A stretch of 64,000 nt of DNA, from positions 1 to 64,000 of the forward strand of contig NZ_FXUA01000003.1 in NCBI RefSeq assembly GCF_900182815.1. The letters run 5' to 3'. Under the pieces are notes generated by a model that did no database searches, was not told where the DNA came from, and saw only the letters and a program-made list of their open reading frames with translations. This DNA is from Algoriphagus winogradskyi (GTDB lineage: Bacteria > Bacteroidota > Bacteroidia > Cytophagales > Cyclobacteriaceae). Of this stretch, positions 34,887 through 43,901 are shown one piece after another; the first letter of the stretch is position 1; every line of letters starts with the position of its first letter. Made by a program: the position numbers and the translations under genes.

Positions 34887-36439
34887 TTATAAACCAAAAT
34901 TGAAGAAGAATTTAAAAATTTACTTGAACTAAATTTACATCTAAGTCCAGAGACATATTTAAAATTGTTCAAATTATTCGAGGGGAAAGGTATTTCTGAA
35001 AAATAAACTAGCGCAATTCCTTTATTTAGTTCATCATTAATCAAATATTCTTTATTATTAATAATATCAGGCTGCTCATCTACAAAATAATCACCTTTAA
35101 ATACCCTATCATAAGGTAAACCAAAAACAAAAACTTTTTTATAGAAGATATAAGAAAAAACAGCGGTTTGATTTGTATATAGATGAGAGATATTATCATT
35201 TTCAATTAAAGACAACAAAAGGTTAAAAGAAGGATCTTGCTTTAAAGAGTCAACTTTTTTAAATGAGCTATAATCTTTTATTACAATTTTATGATAAATA
35301 TGTTCTATAGATCTATAAATATTTAAAGTTAAAACAAAAATAAAAAAAAATGTTGACACCAACTTCACATATCTACTGTCAAAAATTTTCCAAACACTTA
35401 AAACTAAAACCAAAAAAAATAAAGGGACAATTGCATAAAAACCAATCATCGTCCTCTCTGTTACTTCAGAAAGACCTACTAATGATCTAATTAAAACTAA
35501 AGAAAATGAATAAGTATGTAGTAAAATAAACAAAAAAACTAATAAATCTTTTATCCTTCCAATACTTTGATCACTGATAAATATTAAAGTAAAAGGAATT
35601 ATCCAGAATATCAATAAATAAATAAGAAGATTAAAATCTTTGAAAAAAGGCAAAAAATATAAAACCGACAAGTTTACTAGAGAATTAAAATTACCAACCC
35701 AAAAGTAAAGAAAGTTATCAAGACTCCAATAACTTTCTTTACTGTAGAAATCAAAATGTAAATTATAATTATTATTTAAAATAAAATACAATAATAAAAC
35801 CAATGTAAAAGGAGTTATTATCTTGCCTATAGAAGCCAATTTAAAACCTATTGATTCCTTATTAAATAATACAGAAACAAGAATCCCAATCACTAAAAAA
35901 GAAAGATTTAATTTAACAAGAAAGAAAAAACCAAGTAGCACACCTAAAATAAATTCTTTATGTTTAAATCTTAAAAAAGATAAATAAATAAATAAATAAA
36001 TACAAGGAACAATTAAGGAGTCCGCATGAATTATCCAGGAAAATTTAATTACCCAATATGAGAAAAATAAAAGGATAGAAAATGATGATATTAAATTATT
36101 ATCTATTTTAATATTAATTTCATTAACTATCCTAAGGAATAAAAAACCAGATATAATAAAAATAAATAGCTGAAGTATAGCAAGTCTTTCATTCACAATT
36201 TCAGATGAAAACAAATTAATAAGTGAAATAAAAAAAGAATAAATTGGAACTAAATACTTATCAGAAGGAAAGTTAAAACTAGAAATATCAATACTTAAAG
36301 TAAAATACCTGAAAGAATCCGAAGTAACAACAACTCCATTTAACAAAAAACATTTAAATAAAATAAAAGAAACAATGAAATGGGAAATTAGAAAAATTAA
36401 TTTAAAGTAATTCAAAATTTTATAATTATCAAACTTCAT
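34883..36439 (-). CDS. Polytopic membrane protein, GT-C-like
   Basis: A 518-residue protein with 10-12 hydrophobic helices and strongly AT-rich, Phe/Leu/Ile/Asn-rich coding. VVTSDSFRYFTLSIDISSF in the first loop carries acidic residues where GT-C transferases have their catalytic Asp. The roughly 100-residue C-terminal part is soluble (NDNISHLYTNQTAVFSYIFY). It probably transfers a sugar from a lipid donor outside the membrane. I cannot exclude a polymerase. It overlaps both neighbours by 4 nt. Confidence 0.6.
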   Translation of the reverse strand: MKFDNYKILNYFKLIFLISHFIVSFILFKCFLLNGVVVTSDSFRYFTLSIDISSFNFPSDKYLVPIYSFFISLINLFSSEIVNERLAILQLFIFIISGFLFLRIVNEINIKIDNNLISSFSILLFFSYWVIKFSWIIHADSLIVPCIYLFIYLSFLRFKHKEFILGVLLGFFFLVKLNLSFLVIGILVSVLFNKESIGFKLASIGKIITPFTLVLLLYFILNNNYNLHFDFYSKESYWSLDNFLYFWVGNFNSLVNLSVLYFLPFFKDFNLLIYLLIFWIIPFTLIFISDQSIGRIKDLLVFLFILLHTYSFSLVLIRSLVGLSEVTERTMIGFYAIVPLFFLVLVLSVWKIFDSRYVKLVSTFFFIFVLTLNIYRSIEHIYHKIVIKDYSSFKKVDSLKQDPSFNLLLSLIENDNISHLYTNQTAVFSYIFYKKVFVFGLPYDRVFKGDYFVDEQPDIINNKEYLINDELNKGIALVYFSEIPFPSNNLNNFKYVSGLRCKFSSSKFLNSSSILVYK

Positions 36440-37224
36440 TTATATACAAACAACCATGTTTTTAGCCAAATTTTAACTAATTGTCTTAAAATAAGACTCC
36501 TATTACGGAAACCTATTGGTAAGCGAAACACTTTTTTATAAACCATTGACCACATCTTTCTTTTTGAACGAATTGAAGCAACTTTACTTAAATTGTTTCC
36601 ATGGATCGTATAAGACGCAATTGGATTTTTTTCACAAATAGATTTCAATTTTCCCATTGCTGCCATTCTTATCCATAATTCTGAGTCCTCATGAGGCCAA
36701 CACGATTGATCAAAAAGACCTATTTCCTTAAAAAATTTCTTTCTAACAGTAACTGAATTAGTATGAAAATATCCGCCTTGAAGCAAATAGGTTAATATTG
36801 AAGTAGAATCGTCAATATTTAATGAACCAAACAATTTTGAATTACCTGAATCTAAATATTTTATTTCAACAATACCGAAGCAAGCATCTATAGATGGATT
36901 ATTTTTTAGAAGTAAAATCGGCTCAAGAAATCGATTTAAATAATAAGTGTCATCAGCATCCAAAAAAGCAATGAAAGGATAAGAAGCATATTCCACACCT
37001 AGATTCCGACTAGCTGCAGCTCCCCTATTCTCTCTGTTCTTATGGCTTAAAAGAATAATTCTTTTTTCTTTTTGAGATAACTCCAAAGCTAACTCATAAG
37101 ATCCATCAGTAGAACCATCGTCAACCACTAAAAGCTCTAAGACTTCATTAAGTAATAAAACAGAATTAATAGCTTTCTCAACAAAACCTATGGCATTATA
37201 TAAAGGAATAATAACACTAATCAT
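36436..37224 (-). CDS. Glycosyltransferase family 2
   Basis: A 262-residue GT2. MISVIIPLYNAIGFVEKAIN, ELLVVDDGSTDGSYELAL, FIAFLDADDTYYLNRFLEPI and WPHEDSELWIRMAAMGKL are the full motif set. It lies in the AT-rich island of the locus (about 34.9-38.9 kb), whose base composition differs from the flanking transferases. Confidence 0.9.
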   Translation of the reverse strand: MISVIIPLYNAIGFVEKAINSVLLLNEVLELLVVDDGSTDGSYELALELSQKEKRIILLSHKNRENRGAAASRNLGVEYASYPFIAFLDADDTYYLNRFLEPILLLKNNPSIDACFGIVEIKYLDSGNSKLFGSLNIDDSTSILTYLLQGGYFHTNSVTVRKKFFKEIGLFDQSCWPHEDSELWIRMAAMGKLKSICEKNPIASYTIHGNNLSKVASIRSKRKMWSMVYKKVFRLPIGFRNRSLILRQLVKIWLKTWLFVYK

Positions 37225-38011
37225 TAAATATCTTTATTTTAACTAAAAAATTATAAAACATTCTTTTAAAAAAAAATAAATACATAATTAACAGAGAAAA
37301 AAAATTTCTAGATCTGTACAATTTCAAAACTTTTAAATCAATTCCAGAATAATTAATCACCACATTTCCTTTAATAGTATTTAATAAATTGGAACTATGT
37401 ATATTTTGCAACCATAATCTGGAATTATCTATATCAAAAGTAACAAATTTTTCTTTTAAAATATGATGTGAAAAACAATATATTCCAAGTGCATTACCTT
37501 GATTCTCTACCAAAGAATAAAAGGGATTACTATAAAATGATTTATTATGAAAAAAACCAGTTGAGATATCAACTATGTATCCATCTTTTATATTAATACC
37601 GTATGGAAAAAAATCTGAAGTTAGAACAAAATTTTGAATAGTATGAATAAAATCAGGAAGCAAACCATCGTCAGAATCTAAAGTAGTTGAAATTAAAATA
37701 TCTTCTTTTTTTGAATAATTTTTTATGTAATTTTTAACATAAACAGAAAGATCAAAAATTGTGGTGTATCCAATAGATATAATGGATTCAAAATCCTCAA
37801 TTAAAAATTTATCTATAAATTCTGAAGGAGTCTGAACATCAAATAACACTACCCATTTGAAATTTTTCTCAGACTGATACGTTAGTGTCGGATATGTATA
37901 TTTATAAAATAAATTCATTCTGTACAACAACCATTCTTCTGGATTTTTAACATTATAATAATCTATATAACCTAAATTAAACCTTGTAAATACAAAATGA
38001 TTAATTCTCAT
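37217..38011 (-). CDS. Putative rhamnosyl transferase family protein
   Basis: A 264-residue protein. MRINHFVFTRFNLGYIDYYN opens it; then come EEWLLYRMNLFYKYTYPTLT and NFKWVVLFDVQTPSEFIDKF, and ISTTLDSDDGLLPDFIHTIQ with the acidic SDD site. This is the pattern of the Pfam 'putative rhamnosyl transferase' family (PF11316 as I recall), a GT-A relative. It is AT-rich like its neighbours and overlaps both. Confidence 0.8.
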   Translation of the reverse strand: MRINHFVFTRFNLGYIDYYNVKNPEEWLLYRMNLFYKYTYPTLTYQSEKNFKWVVLFDVQTPSEFIDKFLIEDFESIISIGYTTIFDLSVYVKNYIKNYSKKEDILISTTLDSDDGLLPDFIHTIQNFVLTSDFFPYGINIKDGYIVDISTGFFHNKSFYSNPFYSLVENQGNALGIYCFSHHILKEKFVTFDIDNSRLWLQNIHSSNLLNTIKGNVVINYSGIDLKVLKLYRSRNFFSLLIMYLFFFKRMFYNFLVKIKIFND

Positions 38012-38867
38012 TACTTGCTCTTAATACACCTTTTCTAAAGAATGGTTTCGCTATTTTTTTATCATAATAATAAAGCATATACCCTTTCGAACTACTAGTC
38101 GAGAATCCTAAAGAAGAAAAAAATAATTCAAAATCAACAAAATCATAGTTTTTATGGTATGTACAAATCGCAACTTTCACGTTTGGATTTATTGACAATA
38201 GAATTTTCATACCATCTAACACTTTTCTTTCGAAACCATCAACATCAATCTTAATAAATAAAGGTTTAGTGTATAACTCATTATAACTATCAAGCTTAAT
38301 ATGAGAATCAGAATCAATATCTCCTACAAACTTATTAATGATTTCAACCTTTTCACTATAAGGTTCAAACGTTCTTTCTAAAGCTTCAATCCAAAGTTTC
38401 TCCTTCTCGAAAATTATGATTTTGTCAGCAACTTCAACATTGTCTATAGAAAAACTACCCTCTGCCACACCAATATCAACTACAGTATCACCTATTTCAA
38501 CTTTAAAGCTTTCGTTACAGTATAAATGTGGGGAATCAAAATCTTGTTCAGCTAATAATCCATGATAATAATTTAAGACTTTAGATTTCGACCAATTTTT
38601 AATAAAAAAAAATTTCTTTCCATTATGGATTACATATGGAAAATATTCTAGATCAAAGTAAACTAAAGTATCTAATTGAAAATATTTTTTGGGATAGTCA
38701 TAGGGAAAAATTGATAATCCATTCTCTAAAACATAAGAAAACACATCATTAAGTTCTGAACTCATTTCAACTTTATGATAATACCTCAAAATTCTTTTTA
38801 ATAAATTCTTTCGAAATCTTTTTTGACGCCAATAATAAATAGCTACTCTATATTTTTTTAAAATCAT
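38001..38867 (-). CDS. FkbM-like methyltransferase
   Basis: A 288-residue protein. GDTVVDIGVAEGSFSIDNVE is a SAM-binding motif, IIIFEKEKLWIEALERTF the second, and PLFIKIDVDGFERKVLDGMK the FkbM-type signature with DVDGFE in place of DxEGxE. The N-terminal 100 residues are basic and have no recognised domain. It is the last gene of the AT-rich island; 56 bp separate it from the SGNH gene. Confidence 0.8.
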   Translation of the reverse strand: MILKKYRVAIYYWRQKRFRKNLLKRILRYYHKVEMSSELNDVFSYVLENGLSIFPYDYPKKYFQLDTLVYFDLEYFPYVIHNGKKFFFIKNWSKSKVLNYYHGLLAEQDFDSPHLYCNESFKVEIGDTVVDIGVAEGSFSIDNVEVADKIIIFEKEKLWIEALERTFEPYSEKVEIINKFVGDIDSDSHIKLDSYNELYTKPLFIKIDVDGFERKVLDGMKILLSINPNVKVAICTYHKNYDFVDFELFFSSLGFSTSSSKGYMLYYYDKKIAKPFFRKGVLRASNEN

Positions 38868-38923
38868 TAACTAAAAAAAATAAATCATTATAAATTTTGA
38901 ATAACAAATAATACTTTCACTAG

Positions 38924-39850
38924 TTAATCCAATATTTTTTTATAAAATTCATTACTATAAAAAAACCTCCCATACTCATTCAAATGCCCTTGATCTTGAA
39001 ACAAATTTTGATCTGATTCATCAAATTCCAGCGGGAAAACTATTGGATATGGAAACTGCTGCATCACTGACTGGAGATACTTATGATCTGACTGATAGCG
39101 AGGGGCTACAAATAGAGTTGTTTGAATATTTTTAGAATTAGATAAACTAAGAATCTCACTTAAATAGCTAAGATCCAGACTATCGACTTTATGAGGTTGA
39201 GGGTAAAGTTGAAATTCTGAATTGAGTTTCTGATTTTTTATAGAAGTCGATTGCATCCCTCCTTTTACTTCTGTGTACAGATCAGTTTGGGAATCTGACA
39301 ATTCAGCTCTTCTTAATACTTCCTTTGGAGAAAAGTACTTGTTGAAGTAAAAGTACCTCCACTGGGGAATCAGAGAGGTTAATCGGTTATCCAAGGCAGG
39401 TATATCGTTTCTTAATACTTTCTGCACTATGCTATCTTCCCAATATGGAAGAAAGGTAAATGCATGAAATTCATTGCTAAAGGACTCTTTGCTATTCAAT
39501 GAACCCAAATCAACTTGAAGGAATAATTTATCAATTGTATTATTCTGTAGAAAAAGGTTTAGTACCAATAGATTATCTTTGAAACCACTGCCATTGGACG
39601 CAAGGTTGATTCCACTCATACCAGTAAGACTATCCAACATGTTCATGTCAAATGCCCCATAGGCTCTGCTAGATCCTAAAACAGCATAATCATAATCACC
39701 TCCATCTTGGGCCAGCACCCATTGTTTCTTCTCTGCCAGATCGAGGTAACGCTTTTGAGTAAAGAAGTAATCGCAAAATGCTCCATAGCCAATCATAAAG
39801 AATGAAAGTAGCCCTGCTCCTAGGCAAGCTTTTATCAGGAACCTTCTCAA
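38924..39850 (-). CDS. Membrane-anchored SGNH-type protein, DltD/AlgX-like partner of MBOAT
   Basis: A 308-residue protein with one N-terminal membrane helix (CLGAGLLSFFMIGYGAFCDY) and an extracytoplasmic domain. YAVLGSSRAYGAFDMNMLDS carries the nucleophile-type Ser of block I and FQDQGHLNEYGRFFY the D-x-x-H of block V. Such proteins accept acyl groups delivered by MBOAT transferases and place them on the glycan. Its TTG start overlaps the MBOAT stop by 4 nt, supporting a functional pair. Confidence 0.8.
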   Translation of the reverse strand: MRRFLIKACLGAGLLSFFMIGYGAFCDYFFTQKRYLDLAEKKQWVLAQDGGDYDYAVLGSSRAYGAFDMNMLDSLTGMSGINLASNGSGFKDNLLVLNLFLQNNTIDKLFLQVDLGSLNSKESFSNEFHAFTFLPYWEDSIVQKVLRNDIPALDNRLTSLIPQWRYFYFNKYFSPKEVLRRAELSDSQTDLYTEVKGGMQSTSIKNQKLNSEFQLYPQPHKVDSLDLSYLSEILSLSNSKNIQTTLFVAPRYQSDHKYLQSVMQQFPYPIVFPLEFDESDQNLFQDQGHLNEYGRFFYSNEFYKKILD

Positions 39851-41340
39851 AACTGGAAATAGATAAAGTCTTGGGGATTGAAAAACACTCCGTAGAACAG
39901 AATTAAACCAACGACCATTGAATAGCTAGAATATCGAAGAATTGGTTTTCGAAAACTTAACATCAGTTCACCTTTCATCAGCCATTCCAAGAATAACAAA
40001 ATTGAAATTAAGACAATAGTAAGCATATAGGTACTCAAGCGAAATCCTTCCATAAAAGGTCTCAAGAGAATACCAGTCAAATACCCCCAAGCATCCCCTA
40101 CCGTGTCCGCCCTAAAAAACACCCAAGCCACACAGACCAATAGGAAAGTCGATATTATCTGAAAAGCTTCCTTGAAAGAAGGCAGAAGGTGCTCGCCCTC
40201 ATGTAAGTGAGTTCTATTTTTCCCAATCAAAAAGATCGGAATAAATAGAGCTGCATGAATCCCCCCCCAAGCTATAAATGTCCAGTTGGCACCATGCCAG
40301 AAGCCAGAGACCAGGAATACGATAAAGATATTTCGGATGGCTTTGGCTTTGGGAACTCTGCTACCTCCAAGCGGGATATAGACATAATCCCGAAACCAGG
40401 TGGAGAGCGATATATGCCATCTACGCCAGAACTCAGCGATGTCGCGGCTGAAGTAAGGAGTACGGAAGTTGGTCATCAGATCAAATCCGAAGAGTTTGGC
40501 TACACCAATAGCTATATCAGAATAGCCTGAAAAGTCTCCATAGATCTGAAATGCGAAGAGGATGGCTCCCATGATTAGCTCTAATCCAGATGCAGTTTGA
40601 TAATTCTCGAATATGGGATTGACTACCAAGGCACAGTTGTCAGCAATCACCATTTTTTTAAATAGACCCCAGAGGATCAACTTCATTCCATCGGAACCTT
40701 GCTGATATATAAACTCCCGTTTTTTGAAGAACTGAGGCAATAAGTTGGAAGCTCTTTCGATAGGACCCGCTACCAGTTGGGGAAAGAAAGCTACGAAGGT
40801 AAAGAAGGCTACTGGATCCTTGGTGGGTTTTAAGTTGCCTCGATAGACGTCTATAGAATAGCTGAGTGTTTGGAAGGTATAGAAAGAAATGCCTACAGGA
40901 AGGATTAAGTTAAGCGTGCTGATATGAGGTTGAAATCCTAGTAAGGAGATAAAGTCAGCTGCTGAGTCAATAAAGAAGTTGAAGTATTTGAAGAAGGCGA
41001 GTAGGCCGAGGTTGAAGGCGAGGCTGAGTGTTAGGTAGAATTTAGGACCTTGGAACCAGTTTTTGTAAATAGTGAGTTGTAAGTGGTGAGTAGTGTCATG
41101 AGGTCGATCACCACTCACCACTGACGGTTTACCATTTACAATTTTAAGGCCACACCAATAATCCACAGCTGAGCTGGCAATGATTAAGCCCAGGAATCTC
41201 CAGTCCCACCAGCCGTAGAATACGTAGCTAGCAAGTAATAGAAAGGCATTCTGTAGCTTCAAGTTCTTCTGAAACACAAACCAGTATAGTAGAAATACTA
41301 TGGGTAGGAAAAGAAGGAAGGTGAAGGAGTTGAATAACAA
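39847..41340 (-). CDS. MBOAT family O-acyltransferase (AlgI/DltB-like)
   Basis: A 497-residue, about 11-helix protein. MLFNSFTFLLFLPIVFLLYW is the family's usual beginning. DIAEFWRRWHISLSTWFRDY and VSGFWHGANWTFIAWGGIHA hold the conserved His residues of the acyl channel. It moves acetyl groups across the membrane for polysaccharide O-acetylation. Residues about 66-90 (KPSVVSGDRPHDTTHHLQLT) come from an in-frame inverted repeat at 41065-41140 and are absent from typical AlgI proteins as I recall them. The start is TTG, one base into a repeat junction, with an in-frame stop 21 bp upstream. Confidence 0.92.
   Translation of the reverse strand: MLFNSFTFLLFLPIVFLLYWFVFQKNLKLQNAFLLLASYVFYGWWDWRFLGLIIASSAVDYWCGLKIVNGKPSVVSGDRPHDTTHHLQLTIYKNWFQGPKFYLTLSLAFNLGLLAFFKYFNFFIDSAADFISLLGFQPHISTLNLILPVGISFYTFQTLSYSIDVYRGNLKPTKDPVAFFTFVAFFPQLVAGPIERASNLLPQFFKKREFIYQQGSDGMKLILWGLFKKMVIADNCALVVNPIFENYQTASGLELIMGAILFAFQIYGDFSGYSDIAIGVAKLFGFDLMTNFRTPYFSRDIAEFWRRWHISLSTWFRDYVYIPLGGSRVPKAKAIRNIFIVFLVSGFWHGANWTFIAWGGIHAALFIPIFLIGKNRTHLHEGEHLLPSFKEAFQIISTFLLVCVAWVFFRADTVGDAWGYLTGILLRPFMEGFRLSTYMLTIVLISILLFLEWLMKGELMLSFRKPILRYSSYSMVVGLILFYGVFFNPQDFIYFQF
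41065..41140. repeat. In-frame inverted repeat inside MBOAT gene
   Basis: GTAAAT, then GTGAGTTGTAAGTGGTGAGT, face CACCACTCACCACT and ATTTAC across a short loop, giving an imperfect roughly 30-bp-arm hairpin. The words resemble the intergenic repeat families, and the insertion keeps the reading frame. Confidence 0.75.
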
Positions 41341-41791
41341 ATTTAAAATGGAGGGAATTTAAAATGGAGGGAATTTAATATTGAGAATTGAGAATTGAGA
41401 ATTGAGAATTTAAAATTTAAGATGACCCAGGTTCGACAAGCTCACCAACCGTGGTTCGACAAGCTCACTGACTGTGGTGATTAATTTTAAATTAAATACA
41501 TTTTAAATTCTTCATTCCGCCTTCGGCGGGCACAGCTTCGCCCTTTCACTCCGCCCCCTAACCCCCTAAAGGGGGAATTCGATCATAGCTTCGCCCTTTC
41601 ACTCCCATTTTAGGGGCTAGGGGTTGACTGAGTAATAAATTTACTCGGTTGTTTTCGAAATGCAAATGTTTGAAATTTAAAATGGGAAAATTGAAAATTT
41701 GCAATTACTTCTTAACCGGGCTCACGTTCCGCTACGCCTCAGCGCACAGGCACGGTGGACAGGTGTTGGTTGACTGAATACTGACCACTGT
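41341..41791. repeat. 450-bp repeat-only gap between wecE-like and MBOAT genes
   Basis: Contains AATTTAAAATGGAGGG words (41341-41420) and two copies of GGTTCGACAAGCTCAC (41430 and 41453). A CCGCCTTCGGCGG palindrome lies near 41515 and a CCCCCTAAAGGGGG palindrome near 41562. Also present are an ACTGAGTA / TTACTCGGT hairpin (41627-41649) and an ACTGAATACTGACC word tract up to the gene end. No gene is visible. Confidence 0.8.
41627..41649. repeat. ACTGAGTA hairpin element, copy 1
   Basis: The stem ACTGAGTA / TACTCGGT is preceded by CACTCCCATTTT. A related copy with a T-rich loop lies at 50869-50891, preceded by CACTCCCACTTTT. The two face the same way and bound the 41.8-50.8 kb segment. Confidence 0.55.
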
Positions 41792-42943
41792 TTACAGCAT
41801 ACTGACCTCAGGTAATTCATAGAATATCGGCAATCTTAATAAGCAATCGGAGTACCGATCGGAATTGGGTAATTCACGCAGGTACTGATCTGGAAAATGC
41901 TTTTTGGAATATTCTGATTTGTGAAGACTTTGGTAGTGGAAAACAGACAGTACACCCTCATTCTTTAGAATAGTGGAAAATTCAGACCTTTCAGTTTCAT
42001 TTTGGAAGAGTAAATAAAACATGTGGGCATTTCCCTTATTCTCAATACGCTGCCAAGTAATATCAATTTTCCCGGATGCTTGGGAAAGTAGTTTTTGATA
42101 GGTTTCTGAGAGTATTTCAGTAGTTGTACTGCCTTTATCAAAAAGCTGGAAATATGAATCCCAAATGGATAATCTTCTGCTTTGAATGGATTTTAGCTCT
42201 TCTAATTGCGCCCAAAGAAAGGCAGCTGTCACTTCGGAAGGCAGGAAGGAACTACCTATATCCACCCAGCCGTATTTATTTACTTCACCACGGAAAAATG
42301 CAGCCCGGTCCGTTCCCTTTTCCCAAAGGATTTCTGCCCTTCTAATTAAATCAGTGTCATTGATACCTAAAAGTCCCCCTTCTCCGGACTGAATATTTTT
42401 TGTTTCATGAAAACTAAAGCAAGACAAGTGGCCTATGCTACCCAGCGCTTTCTCCTTATAAAAACTATCTATTCCTTGCGCAGCATCTTCAATTACCCAA
42501 AGGTTGTGTTTGGTGGCAATGCTTAGTATTCCATCCATCTCACAAGGAACACCCGCGTAGTGGACTACTACAATCGCTTTAGTTTTTGGAGTAATTAGCT
42601 CCTCAATAAGACTTTCATCCATATTGGGATGATCGGCTATACTATCTACAAAAACGATTTTGGCACCTCGTAAAACAAAAGCATTTGCTGTAGACACAAA
42701 GGTGAAGCTGGGTAGGATAACTTCATCGCCCGGCTGTATGTCACAAAGTAGTGCTGCCATCTCCAGTGCATCTGTACAGGAATTAGTCAGAAGACATTTT
42801 TCAATTCCATAGTTCTGCTCAAAGAAGGAATGGCACAAATGGGTGTAGTAGCCGTTTCCTGAGATCTTGCCACGGTTTATCGCGTCTTGAATGTATGTAA
42901 GTTCCTTACCGGCCTGGTAGGGTTTGTTGAAGGGGAGTTTGAT
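41792..42943 (-). CDS. wecE: DegT/DnrJ/EryC1 aminotransferase, WecE/RffA-like
   Basis: A PLP-dependent sugar aminotransferase, about 383 residues with the N-terminal part included. LLTNSCTDALEMAALLCDIQ, DEVILPSFTFVSTANAF, DAAQGID and the Schiff-base Lys region SCFSFHETKNIQSGEGG are the family motifs. The pattern is closest to dTDP-4-keto-6-deoxyglucose transaminases. Homologous coding (PFNKPYQAGKELTYIQDAIN, then RGKISGNGYYTH) continues upstream of the first usable start, a TTG at 42838. It runs to ATC at 42943, where an ATTTCGG repeat begins; no ATG, GTG or TTG lies between that point and the in-frame stop. The start codon may have been lost. Confidence 0.8.
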   Translation of the reverse strand: MKLPFNKPYQAGKELTYIQDAINRGKISGNGYYTHLCHSFFEQNYGIEKCLLTNSCTDALEMAALLCDIQPGDEVILPSFTFVSTANAFVLRGAKIVFVDSIADHPNMDESLIEELITPKTKAIVVVHYAGVPCEMDGILSIATKHNLWVIEDAAQGIDSFYKEKALGSIGHLSCFSFHETKNIQSGEGGLLGINDTDLIRRAEILWEKGTDRAAFFRGEVNKYGWVDIGSSFLPSEVTAAFLWAQLEELKSIQSRRLSIWDSYFQLFDKGSTTTEILSETYQKLLSQASGKIDITWQRIENKGNAHMFYLLFQNETERSEFSTILKNEGVLSVFHYQSLHKSEYSKKHFPDQYLRELPNSDRYSDCLLRLPIFYELPEVSML

Positions 42944-43075
42944 TTCGGATTTCGGATTTATGAGTTCGGATTTATGATTTGGGTTCTAGATACCGGGAAT
43001 TTAAAATGAAAAGAATTTAAAATGTAAAATGAGAGGAATTTAAAATTTAAAATGAAAGGAATTTAAAATGATGGT
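42941..43075. repeat. ATTTCGG and AATTTAAAATG word tract upstream of wecE-like gene
   Basis: ATTTCGGATTTCGGATTTAT words run for about 45 bp from the presumed start codon, followed by AATTTAAAATGARAGG words. Confidence 0.8.
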
Positions 43076-43139
43076 GGTAGGTGGCAGTTTGACCTATGCT
43101 TTCTCTTCTACTTTGTGGTAATGATTTGTTCAATTTTAA

Positions 43140-43742
43140 TTACTCAAACTCAATTGCCAGTTTTGGAACCAGCTCATTCAAAAATTTTGGAAAGAATTCA
43201 TGGTATCCAAGCTTTCCTTTTGTAAAGGAAAAACAATACCTAGGTTCTCTTTTATACACAGAACTGTCAAAAACATCAATGGAATCAAAAAATTTAAAAT
43301 TATCATTTAAGTTACTGTAGCCAGCATAAAACCTTTCTACTATTTCACTGTCTGGAACAAAATGTCCGCCATTCTCAACCCTAATGCGAACTCTTCTTTT
43401 AGCCTCTTCAATTGAATTCATTACAAAATATATAAGATGAATATTGTAGCCCTCAGCTCTAAACTTTAGAGGCCATTCAAGTGGAGTGTCATTAAAATTT
43501 GTTTCATAACAGAAATCCCTTTTCCTTAATATTGAGTCATTTATCTGAGCTTGAAGTTCTTCAAAGGCCAAGTTATGACCCATTAAGTCTTGAATTTCAC
43601 TTGATTGAAGTGTATGGTAAATTTTTAAAAAATGGAAATCATAATCAAAAGGCAGAATTCCTGGATTCACAAGTGCTTTGGAAAAAGATGATTTACCAGC
43701 TCCATTACACCCCGCAATAACCCAAAGACCAGGTTTATCCAA
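43140..43742 (-). CDS. Zeta-toxin-like P-loop kinase
   Basis: A 200-residue P-loop protein. WVIAGCNGAGKSSFSKALV is the Walker A motif, DYDFHFLK follows as in zeta toxins, and FCYETNFNDTPLEWPLKFRA and IHLIYFVMNSIEEAKRRVRI, then RVENGGHFVP, match the zeta-toxin/AAA_33 core. Zeta toxins phosphorylate UDP-GlcNAc-type sugars, which would be notable inside a sugar-nucleotide-consuming locus. TTG start; it overlaps the small upstream ORF by 8 nt, as toxin-antitoxin pairs do. Confidence 0.78.
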   Translation of the reverse strand: MDKPGLWVIAGCNGAGKSSFSKALVNPGILPFDYDFHFLKIYHTLQSSEIQDLMGHNLAFEELQAQINDSILRKRDFCYETNFNDTPLEWPLKFRAEGYNIHLIYFVMNSIEEAKRRVRIRVENGGHFVPDSEIVERFYAGYSNLNDNFKFFDSIDVFDSSVYKREPRYCFSFTKGKLGYHEFFPKFLNELVPKLAIEFE

Positions 43743-43896
43743 GATTAAACTGTGGAGCTACAGTTGGTTTTCTTTTCAAACTAGACTTTTTGAGTGCATC
43801 TTCATACACTTCAATTTCCTTAAGGATAGATGGCATTACCTCCTTAATGTTATTTTGTAATTTCTTGATATTTAATCTCTTCTCCTTGTTGTTCAT
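43735..43896 (-). CDS. Candidate antitoxin of the zeta-like toxin
   Basis: A 53-residue, Lys-rich helical protein: MNNKEKRLNIKKLQNNIKEV, then MPSILKEIEVYEDALKKSSL, and a basic tail KRKPTVAPQF. The ATG at 43896 is preferred over upstream in-frame codons because it sits directly after a promoter-like sequence. It resembles the short helical epsilon-type partners only in size, charge and order. Antitoxin function is inferred from the 8-nt overlap with the toxin gene. Confidence 0.6.
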   Translation of the reverse strand: MNNKEKRLNIKKLQNNIKEVMPSILKEIEVYEDALKKSSLKRKPTVAPQFNLG

Positions 43897-43901
43897 ATTT
43901 G

